A program made the position numbers and the translations under genes. 64,000 nucleotides of DNA from Nephrocerus scutellatus (lineage: Eukaryota; Arthropoda; Insecta; Diptera; Pipunculidae): NCBI GenBank assembly GCA_947095585.1, contig OX352763.1, positions 15,363,462 through 15,427,461 on the forward strand, read 5' to 3'. This document shows positions 25,665 to 38,364 of this stretch, piece after piece (the stretch's first letter is position 1; the number at the start of each line of letters is the position of its first letter). The notes below the pieces were generated by a model, which saw nothing but the letters and a program-made list of their open reading frames with translations, searched no databases and was not told the origin of the DNA.

Positions 25665-26660
25665 ATTATGTCACTCACATCCTTGGAAGTGCTCCCACCC
25701 AATAATGAATCGAAATGTTACTCAAAGTTTTCTTCAAGAATTTTCAATAGCAGCAAAGTTGTAGAGAGGATGAAGGTTCCTTTCATTGTGTCCATACAAG
25801 TTGGATTCATGACTATCGACACGACAAAAGGGAATGTTCTAGTTCAGTCAGTCAATAGCCGTAACATCGCCCGTGCCACATCCTTTTCATTCAGAACGGA
25901 TTTTATTGTCTTCAATGGATAATTGAAAATACCGGCGACATCAGGGAAAAATATAAAAAATATCTTCAACGAATCCAAGAATAAGCCTTTCCAAGCCAAA
26001 CTGCCAACGCATAACCTGATTGATGGGCAGCGGTAATGGAAACGAAAGCAGATAATAATGAAATGTGAATGGAAAAGTGAGCTGCCTTAGCAAAGCTATT
26101 GCTGGTTCAGAATTGAAACCGTAATTGAAAACTATGACTCTGATTGTCATTTAAGTGAAACGTAATTAAAAGAAGAAGAACAGAAAGAGGAGGAAAGAAG
26201 AAGATAAATAAATATTGCATCCTGCTTTTGTTGAACTGATTACATCGAGTAGTTGTGAATTCATGCTCAAGGATAACGTAAACATTTCGTGCACAGAAAG
26301 ACAACACACTTTTGGTTGCTCTATGGGGAGTGCTTTGTAATTTTCATTAAATATTAGAAATATTTTCTGTTTCTTCATCCCACCACTCCACTGCTAATTA
26401 TTCATTGCGAGGACGATTACCAGTTGGGTGATATTTTCCGAGTTTTTCGATTGCAAGGGATTTTTTTTAAAATTAAAATCCAATGCAGTTTTTTATTTAA
26501 ATTTTTGTTCACCGAATACCTTCATGGTTATTTTCATACACTGCAAAATGCAAGCAGCAAAAATTGAAGGCTTTACCAAGTTACTTTTAACCCAAAATTG
26601 CTCAACTGAGAAAAGAGAAAATGTGACCAATTACCAACCAATTACTAGCCAGTTACTAGC
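25665..26660. other. No gene seen
   Basis: Short overlapping frames only, with GAAGAAG-type purine runs near 26166-26205. Nothing recognisable. Confidence 0.45.
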
Positions 26661-26664
26661 GCTA

Positions 26665-27160
26665 CGGTAGTGATTAACAAGTCAAGACCATGATGGCATT
26701 TTGGCCTTGCAGGCCGAGTTTTGGTATTGCTCTTTCTTGGTGCCTAATCACCTATGGGTACCGGAATACATCGGTGTAGAAGGCAAAAAAGTAGCAGATT
26801 AGCTCGCGAACAAGGCGGAAGAAACTTCCCTAGTAGGTTCAGAATTATTCTGTGGGAAAGGATACCGCATAATGTAACAAGAGATGTGCAGAACGGAAGT
26901 AACAACCTGCCTGCAAAAGATGGAAAATTCTCCCTCCAGGCCTATGTCAGATAAAGATTATATCTGGGAACGACAATGCAAAGAGCTCTTGCTTAATACT
27001 GGGTCTGGGCAGAAATAATGTACGGATCATTACAGAGTTGCAGTCAAGGTATTAACCACATAAAGGACACAAGAGCCAATCAATCCATCCTCATAATATT
27101 ACGTCCCCTTGGGTATGAAAATGTAGGCATGCCAAACTCAAATTAAAAAAAATTGTCGGT
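26665..27160 (+). mobile_element. LINE RNase H and C-terminal fragment
   Basis: A plus-strand frame starting near 26725 reads 'LWVPEYIGVEGKKVAD' followed by 'LANKAEETSLVGSE'. This is the end of an RNase H domain (usual W-V-P-G-H-x-G-I-x-G-N-E-x-A-D), with the Gly-His changed to Glu-Tyr and a stop after the Asp. The downstream part shows the cysteine/basic tail of the same LINE class in shifting frames. Upstream RT is absent. Confidence 0.65.
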
Positions 27161-27164
27161 CAAA

Positions 27165-30010
27165 ATTCAAGATGAAGTCCCCTTCTGTTTCGAAATAATG
27201 AAAAAAGTTAATTTTCTGTTTAACTATAGAATGGCTGTGATAGTACCCGCGGTCCGGTCCAGACCTCGTGGTGTTCCGTAATAAAGTTTTTTACTAGTAA
27301 GGCCTTGCGCCAAACTTACTTTAAAGTGATTCCCCATCAATCAGCTTAATTTTTGGTGGTGGATAATTACCGGCGGACGATTTAATCGATCTATATCCAA
27401 AGGCTTAAGTTGAATCGCCTCCACATACGGAAGGATATGGCACAATCGATTCGAATCTTCTTATGCTCCGAGTCAAAATATATGTATGTAGGTACATACT
27501 TATCATATCATTCATACAGGAAACGCTTTCTTTTTGGTGCTACAAACATATGGATAAAGGATAATATCCTTACGGCCTAGTATAGCGTTAAAAAAAACCA
27601 TAATATCAAAATACAACTTAACTTATTCGTATTTCATTTTGTTTTGGAAAAATTTTGTAGTGTTGAAGGCATGGTCTTGTTCTTGATCTTAGCCTTACTA
27701 CTGGGTGGATGCGGTCTTGCTCTTGGTATTAGTCTTGCAATTACGACAAAACTAAACCAATTTTGCTCATCAATAGGAAAAATGCTAGTTGGTCTAAATA
27801 GTAAGTTAAAGTAATCAATATGAGTTAAAGGTAAAATTAAACGGTTTGTTGTGAATTAAAGTGCTATCTAACTTTTTCCACTTTTATTTTAATATTGTAC
27901 TACACCAATTGGAAAAATTCTCCCCAAATACCTCATGTTATCTGTGGCAAAAGATTTAAAATTAAAACTTAGCCCCTTCAACCCTCATATAACCATCTGA
28001 GTGCTTACCAAAATAATGGCACTGCCCCATAACTATTCGTCGTATTCGCAGTTAAATAAATACAAAAATGCCAAACAGACACAGAAAGAGCAGAACAAAT
28101 GATTGAACCCACAACTAATTGGACGAACATAAGTTGGACAAAGTAGTTACATCAGAATTAGTTATATTCACATGTGTGTGAGCGCTTTAATTTATTTATA
28201 TATATTTTAAAAGAAATCTCCCTAACTATTTTGGGCAACATTTTGTAAAAAGTTTTTATTCATCCGTTAAAACTTTCCGCTCAACTGCACGATGTCCTCA
28301 TTGGATTAATGTCCAACTAATTAAGCGGAACATCATCATCAAATAGCTCAACTTTTTGCCTGGCAAGATACACAGAAAACTGCTCCCCTGAAAACATTTT
28401 CATTCAGCATTTATTTGTTTTAGAGGGAAAGTTTACTTGTTGTGTTTTTTAGTCAGAAAAGCGTTAAACCCTGTAAGCGCTCATTTGGCCACCGATGCTT
28501 ATGGGTTCATTTATTCTAGTTTTTCTATCCTTTTCACTTTTTTCTGCTGCCCGACCACTCACAGTTCATTCACTAGAATTTGTGTGCATTCCTTCTAGTA
28601 AAGATAAATAAAATAGTTAACGGAATGTTGGTCAAATTCTAATAAACTTAGCCGAATCTACTATGTGCGTGTGCTGGATTTCACCACTTATTCGAGTGGC
28701 AATTTATCCTTTAGAATCTAAAAACATAAAGGGAACAAAAATACCTAAATAAATTATATCAAATAAAAACAGAGAACTTTCCATTCTAAAGTTGACTCAT
28801 GGACGAGCAGAGATTTGGCACAGAACACTTTAATTTGCATAAAATCTGCAGAAGTTTCCTCCAAATAGCTACGAGTTCTATGCTGTTATTTTCATGCAAA
28901 CCTTTTGTGTAATTGTTGTTGTAACACAACTAACCATTTGTTTTAAATAATAAGTTAATTACCAACAATTACGCGAAACATTCGTTGTATTCATTAGAGA
29001 AGTGCGCAGCAGCAGGGATAACGGACGATCCGTCTGTTGTCTTTTAGTTTTTATTAAAATGGAAAACTGAATGGAAACTGGGGACTGCACGAGACGGACG
29101 TCATCCATTTTCATCATTCAACGGCCGGACGGACGCTGCAAAACTTAGCCAAAGTTTTGCAATCAAGCTTGCACAAGCAATGAATTTTCTTGTTTTAGCT
29201 GACGCGGATGGTGCCCTCGCGACTGACACTGTAGTGCGGTATTAAGTCCAACGTTGGCTGTTTGTTGTAAAAACATGGAATGGCATTCCATGCATCAAGA
29301 AAGCAACTTTTGTTGCACTGGGCATCTGGGCAGAAAACTTTATTAAGAATCTACCGTCCGGAAGCGATGGATAGAAAATGCCTGCTCAACTAATACCGAC
29401 AATTACAATTTCTAATTTATAAGAGGGAAAATTTATTTCCACTTCGCAGAATTTGTTACGAATACAATGGAAGGGTGTTTTGGGGAGAAGAAGTACTTGC
29501 TTTTACTGGTAAAGATAAAACTAACGAAACTTTATTAGCAGTCAGTTCTTTTGATTGGAGTCTTTGTTGGTAAAAAATATGCGCATAATTTTGCATCGAA
29601 AGTGATATCAAATTTGTAGTTGGTTTTGATTGGCTTAACGGTCTAACTATGAAAGTAAAATCAGAAATTAAATAAGAAAAGTGAGTGTTTTTGACTGATT
29701 GCAAATTTTCTCTGAGCTATAAGATGTTCTTTTAGATGAAGAGTGCAATTTGACAGAATTAGAGGGATTTTCTTAAATTTTTCCAAACGTTTAATCATTT
29801 GGAAGCATAATTAGTCCCCTCCTCTTAAGATTGAAGGCAACCACTCATTCTAGTTGGTAAAAATATCTCCTGAAGCAAAGTGTACCACATGGATCAATCC
29901 TATGCCCGGTTTTTTTTCTAGAGAATAAGTATAAGATAAGTGGGATGACTCCGCTTAAAATATTTGATTGATTTAATTTAGTAATTTCACATAAACTTAC
30001 ATTCACTTAC
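27165..30010. other. No gene seen (2.8 kb)
   Basis: Apparently low-copy AT-rich DNA with few open frames. A loose 'GGTCTTG' repeat lies at 27670-27740. It may be intronic or intergenic; the sequence does not tell which. Confidence 0.45.
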
Positions 30011-30014
30011 ATTG

Positions 30015-31565
30015 CCTACTGAGCTTAATTCTCTTCACGATGTCGACATCGCGATTACACTCGTAGATCTTATTATTGTAAAGTCATATATATGAAGGTA
30101 TTGTAAAGTCGTCCTTCCTCACATACGAGGCAAAAAATTCTCCGTAAGACTTTTCTCTCGAACGCGGCTAAGCGGTCAGAATCCTTTTTGCTAAGCACCC
30201 AATTCTCAGATCTATATTTAAACATTGGTATGACCATTATCTTATACACCAGCAGCTTGGAAGTTATGGTTAATTTCCTGGATTTGAAGAGTCTTGTCAG
30301 AGTATAGTAGGCTTTGTTGGCTTTAAGCAACTGTGCGCGTATTGCCGATTCCATGCTGGTATCAGCTGCTATAGTTAAAAGATTGCACTACTTTAAATTC
30401 ACACTCCAGTATTTTAATTGAGGGGCCAATGCTGGATCTTCTGCTCGCAGACGTAGCCACCATGTACTTTGTTTGGCTCTCATTTATGTGCAGTCCCACC
30501 TTTTGTGCCGCTAGCTCGATCTGAATGAAAGCTTCCTGTATACCTCTTGGGTTTCTTCTAACGATGTCAATATTGTTAGCGAAGGTTAGTATCTGAATGG
30601 ACTTATAGAGGATTGTTCCTCTCGCCGTTACATCAGAGTCTGTGATCACTTTCTGCAAACCCAGGTTGAAGAGGATGCAGACCCGTCCATCCCCTTGACG
30701 GAGCCCGTTATCGTGATCCGGATATTTTTACTTGGCTTACAACATTGGTCATGGTCAACCTACATAGACGTGTCAGTTTATTTGGGATGCCGAATCATCT
30801 CATAGCTCTATAGAGTTTTACTCTGGCTATACTTACATAGGCGGCTTTAATGTCTGTGGAAATATGATGTAGTGAGTTTTCAAACTCTAGACATTTTTCC
30901 ACCACCTGCCTAAGGGTGTTTGCTTGACCAGCCACACTGATATTGACCAATGATGACTTTAGCGTATGGGGCTATCCTGTCTTGAAGGATAGAGGTGAAA
31001 ATCTTATACGCGGTTCTCAACAATGTTATACCACGATAATTGCTGCATGTTGTGATAGTTCCTTTCTTGTGTATGGAACACAGGATGTCTTTTCAACAGT
31101 ATTTTCGCATCGCTTCTTCATCCCATACTTGCACTATTAGTTCATGAATTGCTTAGTGTTTTTAGGGCCTCCTGATTTTATCAGCTCCACTGCGAACCAT
31201 CTGATACCGAGGCCTTACTATTTTTGACCCGATTCATCAATCTGCTAACTTTGTCTATGCTAGAAGGTGGCAGCATAGTGTGGTCTTCGGTCATTGGTAG
31301 AGCACCCAATTCCTCAGTTAGCTCATGAACTCATGAATGTTGCATTCCCATCGCTCTGAGATGCCTTTGAGATCGGCGATCAGAGTACCCTCTTTTTCTT
31401 TGCAATATGCAGGACTCTTTGGTAGAACTTACGCGGCTTGTGCGTTGCGTCCTCTCTATACTGTTCTAGTTTATGACTAGGTTCTTCTCCCAAGCTGATT
31501 TGTTTCGCTGGTGAACTGTTTTTTCATATCTTCTGAGCTCTTTATATTCTCGCTGGATTATAGCT
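30015..31565 (-). mobile_element. RTE-type LINE, degraded copy B
   Basis: Minus-strand copy of the family at 1450-3315 and 47493-48750. From the 5' side it covers the RT core (30900-31560 in broken frames). An open segment at 30362-30658 follows, with 'ITDSDVTARGTILYKSIQ', 'LTFANNIDIVRRN' and 'INESQTKYMVATSASRR'. Then comes the thumb at 30073-30354 with 'LLKANKAYYTLTRLFKSR' and 'FERKVLRRIFCLVCEEG'. The catalytic FADD is changed to FANN, so even a restored frame would lack both metal-binding Asp residues. Confidence 0.75.
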
Positions 31566-31569
31566 CGCC

Positions 31570-33140
31570 ATATGGACAGTCGTAATTCAGTATAAAAACG
31601 TAGTTATTAGCGAAAACCCCCGTTTTTTATATTTTTCCTCTGCGAATAAAAAAAAATCTCTAAATTACGCCATCGCAAGTCGAAAGCTAAACAATTGGTC
31701 TAAAACAGGTCCCACCAAATTCTAATTGTTACATAATTATCTTACTTACTACCGCCTACCAGAATTAATTTGACTCGCTTGTTAAGTGAGCTACACACCA
31801 TCGATTCTTTTCATATATAAACATTAAAATGCTTGTAATTCTTTTATTTTAAACTCTGATAGCAAATTGCAATAGATATTGCTATGTGTGCAATTATAGT
31901 TAATTTCGTTTTGCTCAATCATTGCATATAAAATGCAGCAAGAAAATTAAGTATTTCTCCAAAATTTATTAGTTGCTGGTTTTCATGTTGATGACGACCA
32001 GCAAAGTAAAGCTGGTTAATGAAAAATCCAAATGACCGCAAACAGCTTAACCATCTGCACCAAAATTAATTCCTTTTGTGGTCTGGTTTTTGTTTTTTTT
32101 GTATTTTAGTTCGCATACTTTTTCAAAGGACAAAACTGCATTTAAACCACAATTTTGTTTACTTTGCTGTCATTTTTGTTTCAGCTGCTCGGTTCTATTT
32201 TTCACTCGAAACCAACTCTCTGCTGGTCATAAAGGGCACCAAGATCCGGTCAAAGTGTTGCACACAAAATCCGGCCACCCAATTCAACCGCATTTTAGTG
32301 ATATTGAAATAATTTCCAACAAACCCCAAATGTGGCAAACTAAACCTTCGAACCAGACTCATGATATTAAATTCTATTTTATATGGAATTTCAATTTTCC
32401 ACTTTGGAATTCCATTAGACTCCATCCAGCTGGAACGCAGAAATGATGATATTGTATTAATGTATTATTTGTATAAAAACATAGCACAAGAGGAGTTGAT
32501 AGGTGGATATTTGGTGATTGTTGCCCGCGTTGTCGATTTTGACGTTCCAAAAATGCGAATGCATCAAATTCACTGGATGTTTACTCCTTGCAGCTGTAGT
32601 TTGCATGATAACAACTACCAACAATAAAATTTCAGAAGTTTAAATAAAATTTGAATGAAAGTTTTGTGGCGGGATTAAACGATTTAAGCTTTTTCAATAT
32701 GCTTTTGGGTAAAAATTTACTTTTTATTGGCAAGAAATTTAACTTTAATTCCAACATTCCATCTCTAACACATTTGGGTTGAGGGTTCCTACAATGCCAA
32801 AATGGAAATCTGAAAATTACTTTTTGATTGTCCACATACACATTTCCTTTTTTGATTAGAATTCAGTCCAAAGTTCAGTTCTCAACACAAAATGCAAACA
32901 AAAATTGCGAATTTTCGGAAAATATTTGCAAGATTTAACCGACTCCTATTTATTAATTTGGGAACTATTTTTGTTGGTCGATCCTATTTTTAAAGAACAT
33001 AATTATTTATTTTAGCAAATATTGGCATATTTTTTAAGGTTTATCTATTACCTTTTAAATTCATAAAGTGTGGTTCTTGTGGCTTTGCATTTTAGGAGAA
33101 AATCTAAATACCCTCATTGTGTAAATTCAATGTACCATTT
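31570..33140. other. No gene seen (1.6 kb)
   Basis: Overlapping frames on both strands between 32076 and 32841 (up to 122 codons) show no family resemblance and no splice pattern I trust. AT-rich. Confidence 0.45.
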
Positions 33141-33144
33141 TAGG

Positions 33145-33610
33145 ATTTAGACCCCAATTTTGCCTTAGAGGCGTCTACTGGCCCACACGGCCCTAATGGT
33201 ACATTCGATGGCGGACTTGATATGAGAATTACATAACGCCGAAATATTTAACCGCACTGGAATAATCTAAATCTAAAGCAAGTTGCATCACATTAGTGAT
33301 AGTCTCGTGCAGTGCTTACCATTAATACAAATCGTCAAATCGCACGCATAAGCAATGGCGATGTAGGCTGATCTATGAATATTGACTAAAAGATTGTCTA
33401 TGACTGGTAACCATACCAACCACTCCTCCTTAGAGACATCCCTTAACTGCAGTCACAGATACAGACAGAGGCACTGCTTCTCGACTTCCAAGCATGGCAC
33501 TTATGCAATGATTGGTCTAATTTCCCTTGTAATAGAGTAGTAGCCAATGTTATCGATGTCGAGGAAGACACACCGGACCACTTCCTTGGAACAAGATAGT
33601 GAAAGGCACC
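33145..33610 (-). mobile_element. R1-type LINE RT fragment
   Basis: In the minus strand, broken frames give 'GGVVGMV' near a PQGG-like position (about 33420-33450), then 'YADDIAI'-like and 'HETITNVMQLALDLD' segments lower down (about 33260-33320). This is the usual order of an R1/LOA-class palm, with many stops. Confidence 0.5.
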
Positions 33611-33719
33611 TTAAAATATTACAAAACACTGAAAACAACAAGCAACTTTTTTGTATTATATGTCCTACCTCCTCCCTGAAATAGTCCCTTAAATTTAAAA
33701 CGTGCTACTTTTAAATTTT

Positions 33720-33990
33720 TTGAAACGACAGCACTGAATTTACACTTCTAAAACCCAATGCTGTCTCCTCTAAGCGAAACGCAAGCCTTCTGGCCTTGTT
33801 CATGAATGGCACTCGTATCTAGGAAACCTAAGAACTGACAATTCTCGGTATATGCGTTAACGACATACTCCGTTGAAATAACCAGACATTTGTCGTCGCC
33901 AAAAATGCTGCGAAATCTTAAGGTTTCCTTACACACTGCAATAAATATTTCCATATGATCTGGCTGTTTACTAAGCGTTTTTTTATCCGT
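33720..33990 (+). mobile_element. CR1/Jockey-type LINE fragment
   Basis: Broken-frame match to the 5500-5720 part of the CR1/Jockey-type copy at 4540-6175. It shares the block with 'AAACCCAATGCTGTCTCCT', then the 'IEE..LSVLGMCVND' region and 'AKNAAKS..FL..CNKYF' near 33898-33950. Confidence 0.65.
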
Positions 33991-33994
33991 TATC

Positions 33995-36470
33995 CGTAAA
34001 GGTGCACCAAAAACTAACTTGCATCATATTGTTAGACATTGTGTTTTTGTCTTCTCAACTACAGAGTTAGAGTTCAAAATTCATAAGAATCACACATAAT
34101 GTTGTTTTTTTTTTGTTTTCGCTGCTGCTATGTTTTAACTTGAATTAATTGGTTATAAAAATGTTCGCACGAAATTAAACTTTGCGTCCACACTTACTAA
34201 AATTATTAATTAAGCTAACTACAGCAGTAACAAACAAAATACAATTCCGCAAAACAGCAATAATTATATTGCTACCAACGGGTTCGCGGCAACTGCATTT
34301 CACTGCGTTGTTGGTGTAGTTGAGGAAAACTTTTTCCCACAAAACAAAAAGCAAACCCTTATGTAAGTCATGTACGGAAAGTGAAATAAAATTGATTAAT
34401 TAAATAAATTCCATTACATTAATTGATCAGCTTCAAGAACTTTAGTCCATTATATTCAATTATTTGAATTTAGTTCTACTGATTACGTGCGCTTCGTCCC
34501 AATCAAATGCACAACCAGACGATAGGGATTAACAGTCTCCCATCCAACACCAAACAGCGTGCAGCTTTAACTCTACAGCAATTTTGTCTCGCTTGATTTG
34601 GCTAGTTAGCCACCAACAAGATTCTGGGAGTATGAAGCTAAACCGAGGAAATATGAGTTTTTAATTAATATCAAACATCACTAGAGAGTTCCAAGGCAAC
34701 ATAGGCAACTACCGCCTTGTACAGATGACATAGTCGCTATGGTGCTCGTCATTAATCGAGAATCTACGAGTATAAGAAATTCCTGGTAACCTGGTTTCAT
34801 GTTGAAATTTTATTTAATTATCCCACACAGGGTTATCTTCACACCATCCAGAGTTGGGATATGTGAAAGTGACACTTCTTTTTCAACAACAAGCAACATT
34901 GCTGGCGAACACCCTGCAGGGTTGTGCAGTCAATAACATTCTAATTACAATTGTTGTTAATTGAAACCTTGGTTTTATTATTTAAGATGGATAAGTGACG
35001 ATACCTATTCTTATATAAAAAACTGAAAGTGTGTTTGCTTGTTTCCTATACAAATCCACACCGTTGATCGTATCAGTTAAATTTTTTTAGGATGCTTCAC
35101 TGATGTGTGGAAGGAACAGTAAGCGTATTTTCGAAAAACAAAAACCACTTCTTGAAGGGTTTAAATTGAGGTTCGTTAAAAATCTACACACAAATATACT
35201 TACCTGTACTTGGCATTGTATATCTGGTTGTATAAATTTGAAGTTATATTTGTTATTTTTGTCGATACTAATGCCGATTCTATAGTTTTAGGATGGTTGA
35301 TGGTGGTAAGAGGGAGGGTTGTCAGGTTATGGTTGGTCAGCGGCTATTTCCGCTAGTTTAAGATAAAAGTAAAATTAATTAAAATCTAAATTAGTTAGTG
35401 GCTCCAAAATCAGTCAGTAAAATTAGTTTGTACTAGGTGGTCTTTCTATGATTAAAAATCGTATTTGTGCAGTGGCGTTGTCACTGTTTTTGACGTCTGA
35501 AGAGTACATTTCCATTTAACATTACAATGCTATGCTGTGAATGTATGATGAGGGTTGACTTTCATTTGCTTTTAGCCGAATGTCTAAATACACTAGGTGT
35601 TGTTTTACAGTTTCGATTTGTGTCGATATCCACATTTATTCTGTTCGTGTATGAACAGCAAGGAATTGAATGCTTTGCTACTCGTGCGCTGTATTTAAGC
35701 AAACAACAGAGCACTAAAGTCGAGGAATGCCTGGAAAATTCGACCTCACCTGCACAACAACAATATATATATATAGTGTTGAATACGTTTTGCTTTGCTT
35801 CAATTGGAATCACTGTAAAACGAGCAGCATCCCCTTAGGGACTATTCATGGCATTCCTGTAAAGTTAAAATGACCTATTTCTGACTTTTCATTGCATGTT
35901 TATTTGCCTGAAAATAACAACGCAGAGCACACAGATTTTCTTGCGAAATTCTATCTGGCAAAAGGACGAGATCCTTTAGATTGTCAAAATTCTGCATACA
36001 CATAGAACAGTGATATAGAATTTGTTTGTCATTTACCTTCTTTTTGTTCGTTCTGAGCTCTTCTCTGTTGGAGAGAATTTCTTATTCTCGGAGGGATATA
36101 TTTACCAAATACATTAACTGTAATTTTATTTAACTTTAAAATGATATTTAATGGAATTACGGTTGAGACAAGAAACTAAGACAAAAGCGATAGTGATATT
36201 TTATTTTTTATTTTTTTTAAATTTAGAGCTGTCCAAATAAGTAAAGTATTCATTGAAGTATTGAATAATTAAATCAAAAAAAAAAAAACTGTAAGCAAAC
36301 AATTCTGGAAGATTCTTAAATATGTAATATGAGGTTTTAAAAAAATTTCCATTACCAGAGTACGTAAGAGACAAACATTAGAATACATTATTTCTGCTGT
36401 GATTGACAACGTATCTTAATCAGCAGTATATCTAATTACAAACTTGAAACTAGACCGAATACCAAATGGT
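33995..36470. other. No gene seen (2.5 kb)
   Basis: The plus-strand frame 35527-35838 (103 codons) overlaps an 83-codon minus frame and resembles nothing known. The stretch is AT-rich with A- and T-runs near 36200-36290. Confidence 0.45.
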
Positions 36471-36539
36471 GATTTCTTCTTAAAAATATGTATGAATACA
36501 TAGCCCCGCACAGTTTTCAGTCAACCAAAAAGACATACT

Positions 36540-37200
36540 GGCCCTGAGGCCCGAGGGGTTCCCATATATATTTTTAAAAAATAAACTTTTTGTAAGTTTT
36601 TTGGGTGATCGGGAGCCTGAGGTGTTCCCATATAATTTTTTTAATAATAATAATAACCCAATTTTCATCAAACTTTAAACACATGTGAATCTCTGATTGA
36701 CAAAACGTTTTGTAAAATTGTTCGAGTGATCCCTAAGGCTCGAAGGGTGCCCATGTAAATTTTTTAAAAATTAGTCCGATTTTCTTCAAATTTTAAACAC
36801 ATGTGTATCTCCGATGGACACACTTTTTTAAACAGTTTTGGAGTGATCAGGCCATGAGGCCCGATGTGTGCCTATAATTTTTTTTAAGTTAACCCGATTT
36901 GCCTCAACTTGTAAACACATATGATGAAAAAAACTTTTTGTTAATTTTTTGGGGTGATCGGGCCTTGAGGATGATTTTTTTCAAACTTTAAACACATGTC
37001 TATCTCCGATGCCAACACTTACTAGTGAAATTTGGAAGTGATCGCACCCCAAGGTCGGGGGCTCTCATAAAAATTTTTAATACATGTGTATCTCCGGTGA
37101 CAACAGTTTTTGTAAAAATTTTGAAGCGGCTCTTGTATTTATATTTTCCAAATTAACCCGGTTCAAACTTTGCACGCACATGTATCTTATTTTAGAGAAT
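36540..37200 (+). repeat. Degenerate minisatellite array, about six units
   Basis: Head-to-tail units of about 110-121 bases, the last two shortened to about 84. Each has the order AACCCGATTTT, TTCAAACTTTAAACACATG, TGTATCTCCGATG, ACAC(A)CTTTTTGTAAA, GTGATCGGGCC, TGAGGCCCGAGGGGTGCCCA, TATAAATTTTTTAAAA. The GTGATC anchors fall near 36605, 36726, 36844, 36953 and 37038. It is the same family, in opposite orientation, as 22255-22500. No coding capacity. Confidence 0.85.
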
Positions 37201-37204
37201 TTAC

Positions 37205-37815
37205 ATTGAAAATTTTAATTTTAAATGGTTGTTTTTTTTACAGGTACGAGTATAATTAGAAAAATCCCTAGCCGATCAAAAATGCGTCAGGTAATAATGA
37301 GATATTCGTATCCCAACTCTTGATCCAAGGGGTGCACGAGCTTACATGACTTTTGAGTATCGCTATAATTTCGTATTTTCAGGATTACTATTAGCATAAT
37401 CTTATAGCCCTCTAAACTTACAACTACTCTCTGTCATGTCCGATTTTCTGATGTTGGGTGTTTTGAGTTTCATAGCCAGGGGGTTCTTAGCGGTTTGATT
37501 CCCAAGATCGTCAGAATATCTGTACCGTTTACAATGTAGTAAAGAAGAATTACTAACCCTGCACATGGCGCAATCACTTGCAGTCCATTTCTTTGCTGAA
37601 GAAGTGGATGCACTTGCTAAGCTTCAAGCCGCATGCGTATGCCATAAGTCGTGCCACCCAAAGCAACCAGCAATAAAATAATAATGAAAACAGTTTTTAG
37701 CTTTGTCGGACTAATGAGGAGCGTTCGTAAAATGTTGTCCGGATTTGCGTGTGGTTTGAGTCGTACAGTTGTTGGTCATACACACATACATACATAATTT
37801 GGTCCTCTTTTACCC
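37205..37815. other. No gene seen
   Basis: Mixed sequence without motif or supportable frame. Confidence 0.45.
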
Positions 37816-37819
37816 TGAA

Positions 37820-38360
37820 GGTATCTAAGTTCAGTTATTGGTTTCTGCCCTCCCCTTCTTTACTATCTCTCTCCAGTGGTTTCTGTATCTTGCCGTTTCG
37901 TTTGCCAACTTCCGGCTTTCTCTCGCTTATTTTATAATTTTTTTTAATTTGCTTCATTCCAAGCTGTTCTGTGTCTTCATCTCTGTTTTCCCCGTCTAGT
38001 CTGGCATACCATATTTTTTAAACTTGTCTATTTTCGTCCATCTACACAACGTGCCCAAAAAAATTTTAGCGTTTTATCTTCCAGAGTATTTTGAGCGAAT
38101 ACCACCTTCTTCGTACCTTATGTCTTCGCTTCTTTTCCTCTCAATACATCTTATTTATAGCACTCTTCTCGGGTACTTTATTTTCATGGCTTGTATCTGC
38201 TTTTCTTGCCTTTCTGAGAGGGTCCAATTTTCTTCTCCGTGAAGAATTAATAATTTATATTTTTGTCCTGCGGGTTATTTATTTGTATTCTAGAAACACT
38301 TTTTTAATATTTTTTTATATGCAGGATATATCTGTTAGCAGATCTGATCCTAGCTTTTAA
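37820..38360 (-). mobile_element. RTE-type LINE, C-terminal fragment
   Basis: Read on the minus strand it gives, in shifting frames, 'WTLSERQEKQIQAMKIKYPR' (38160-38230), 'RCIERKRSEDIRYEEGGI' and, lower down, 'AREKAGSWQTKRQ'. This is the usual C-terminal pattern of RTE-like RTs (W-T-L, then an A-M-E-M-K-Y-L-R-R-V block, then I-R-N-E-D-I-R). It differs from copies A-C, so it is another family. Confidence 0.65.
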
Positions 38361-38364
38361 TTGA

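Noticed and set aside
32076..32627. Three overlapping plus-strand frames
   Set aside because: Phe/Leu/His-rich readings of AT-rich DNA with no motif and an equally open minus frame.
35527..35838. 103-codon plus frame with overlapping 83-codon minus frame
   Set aside because: Both strands open over the same bases with no recognisable domain; likely chance.
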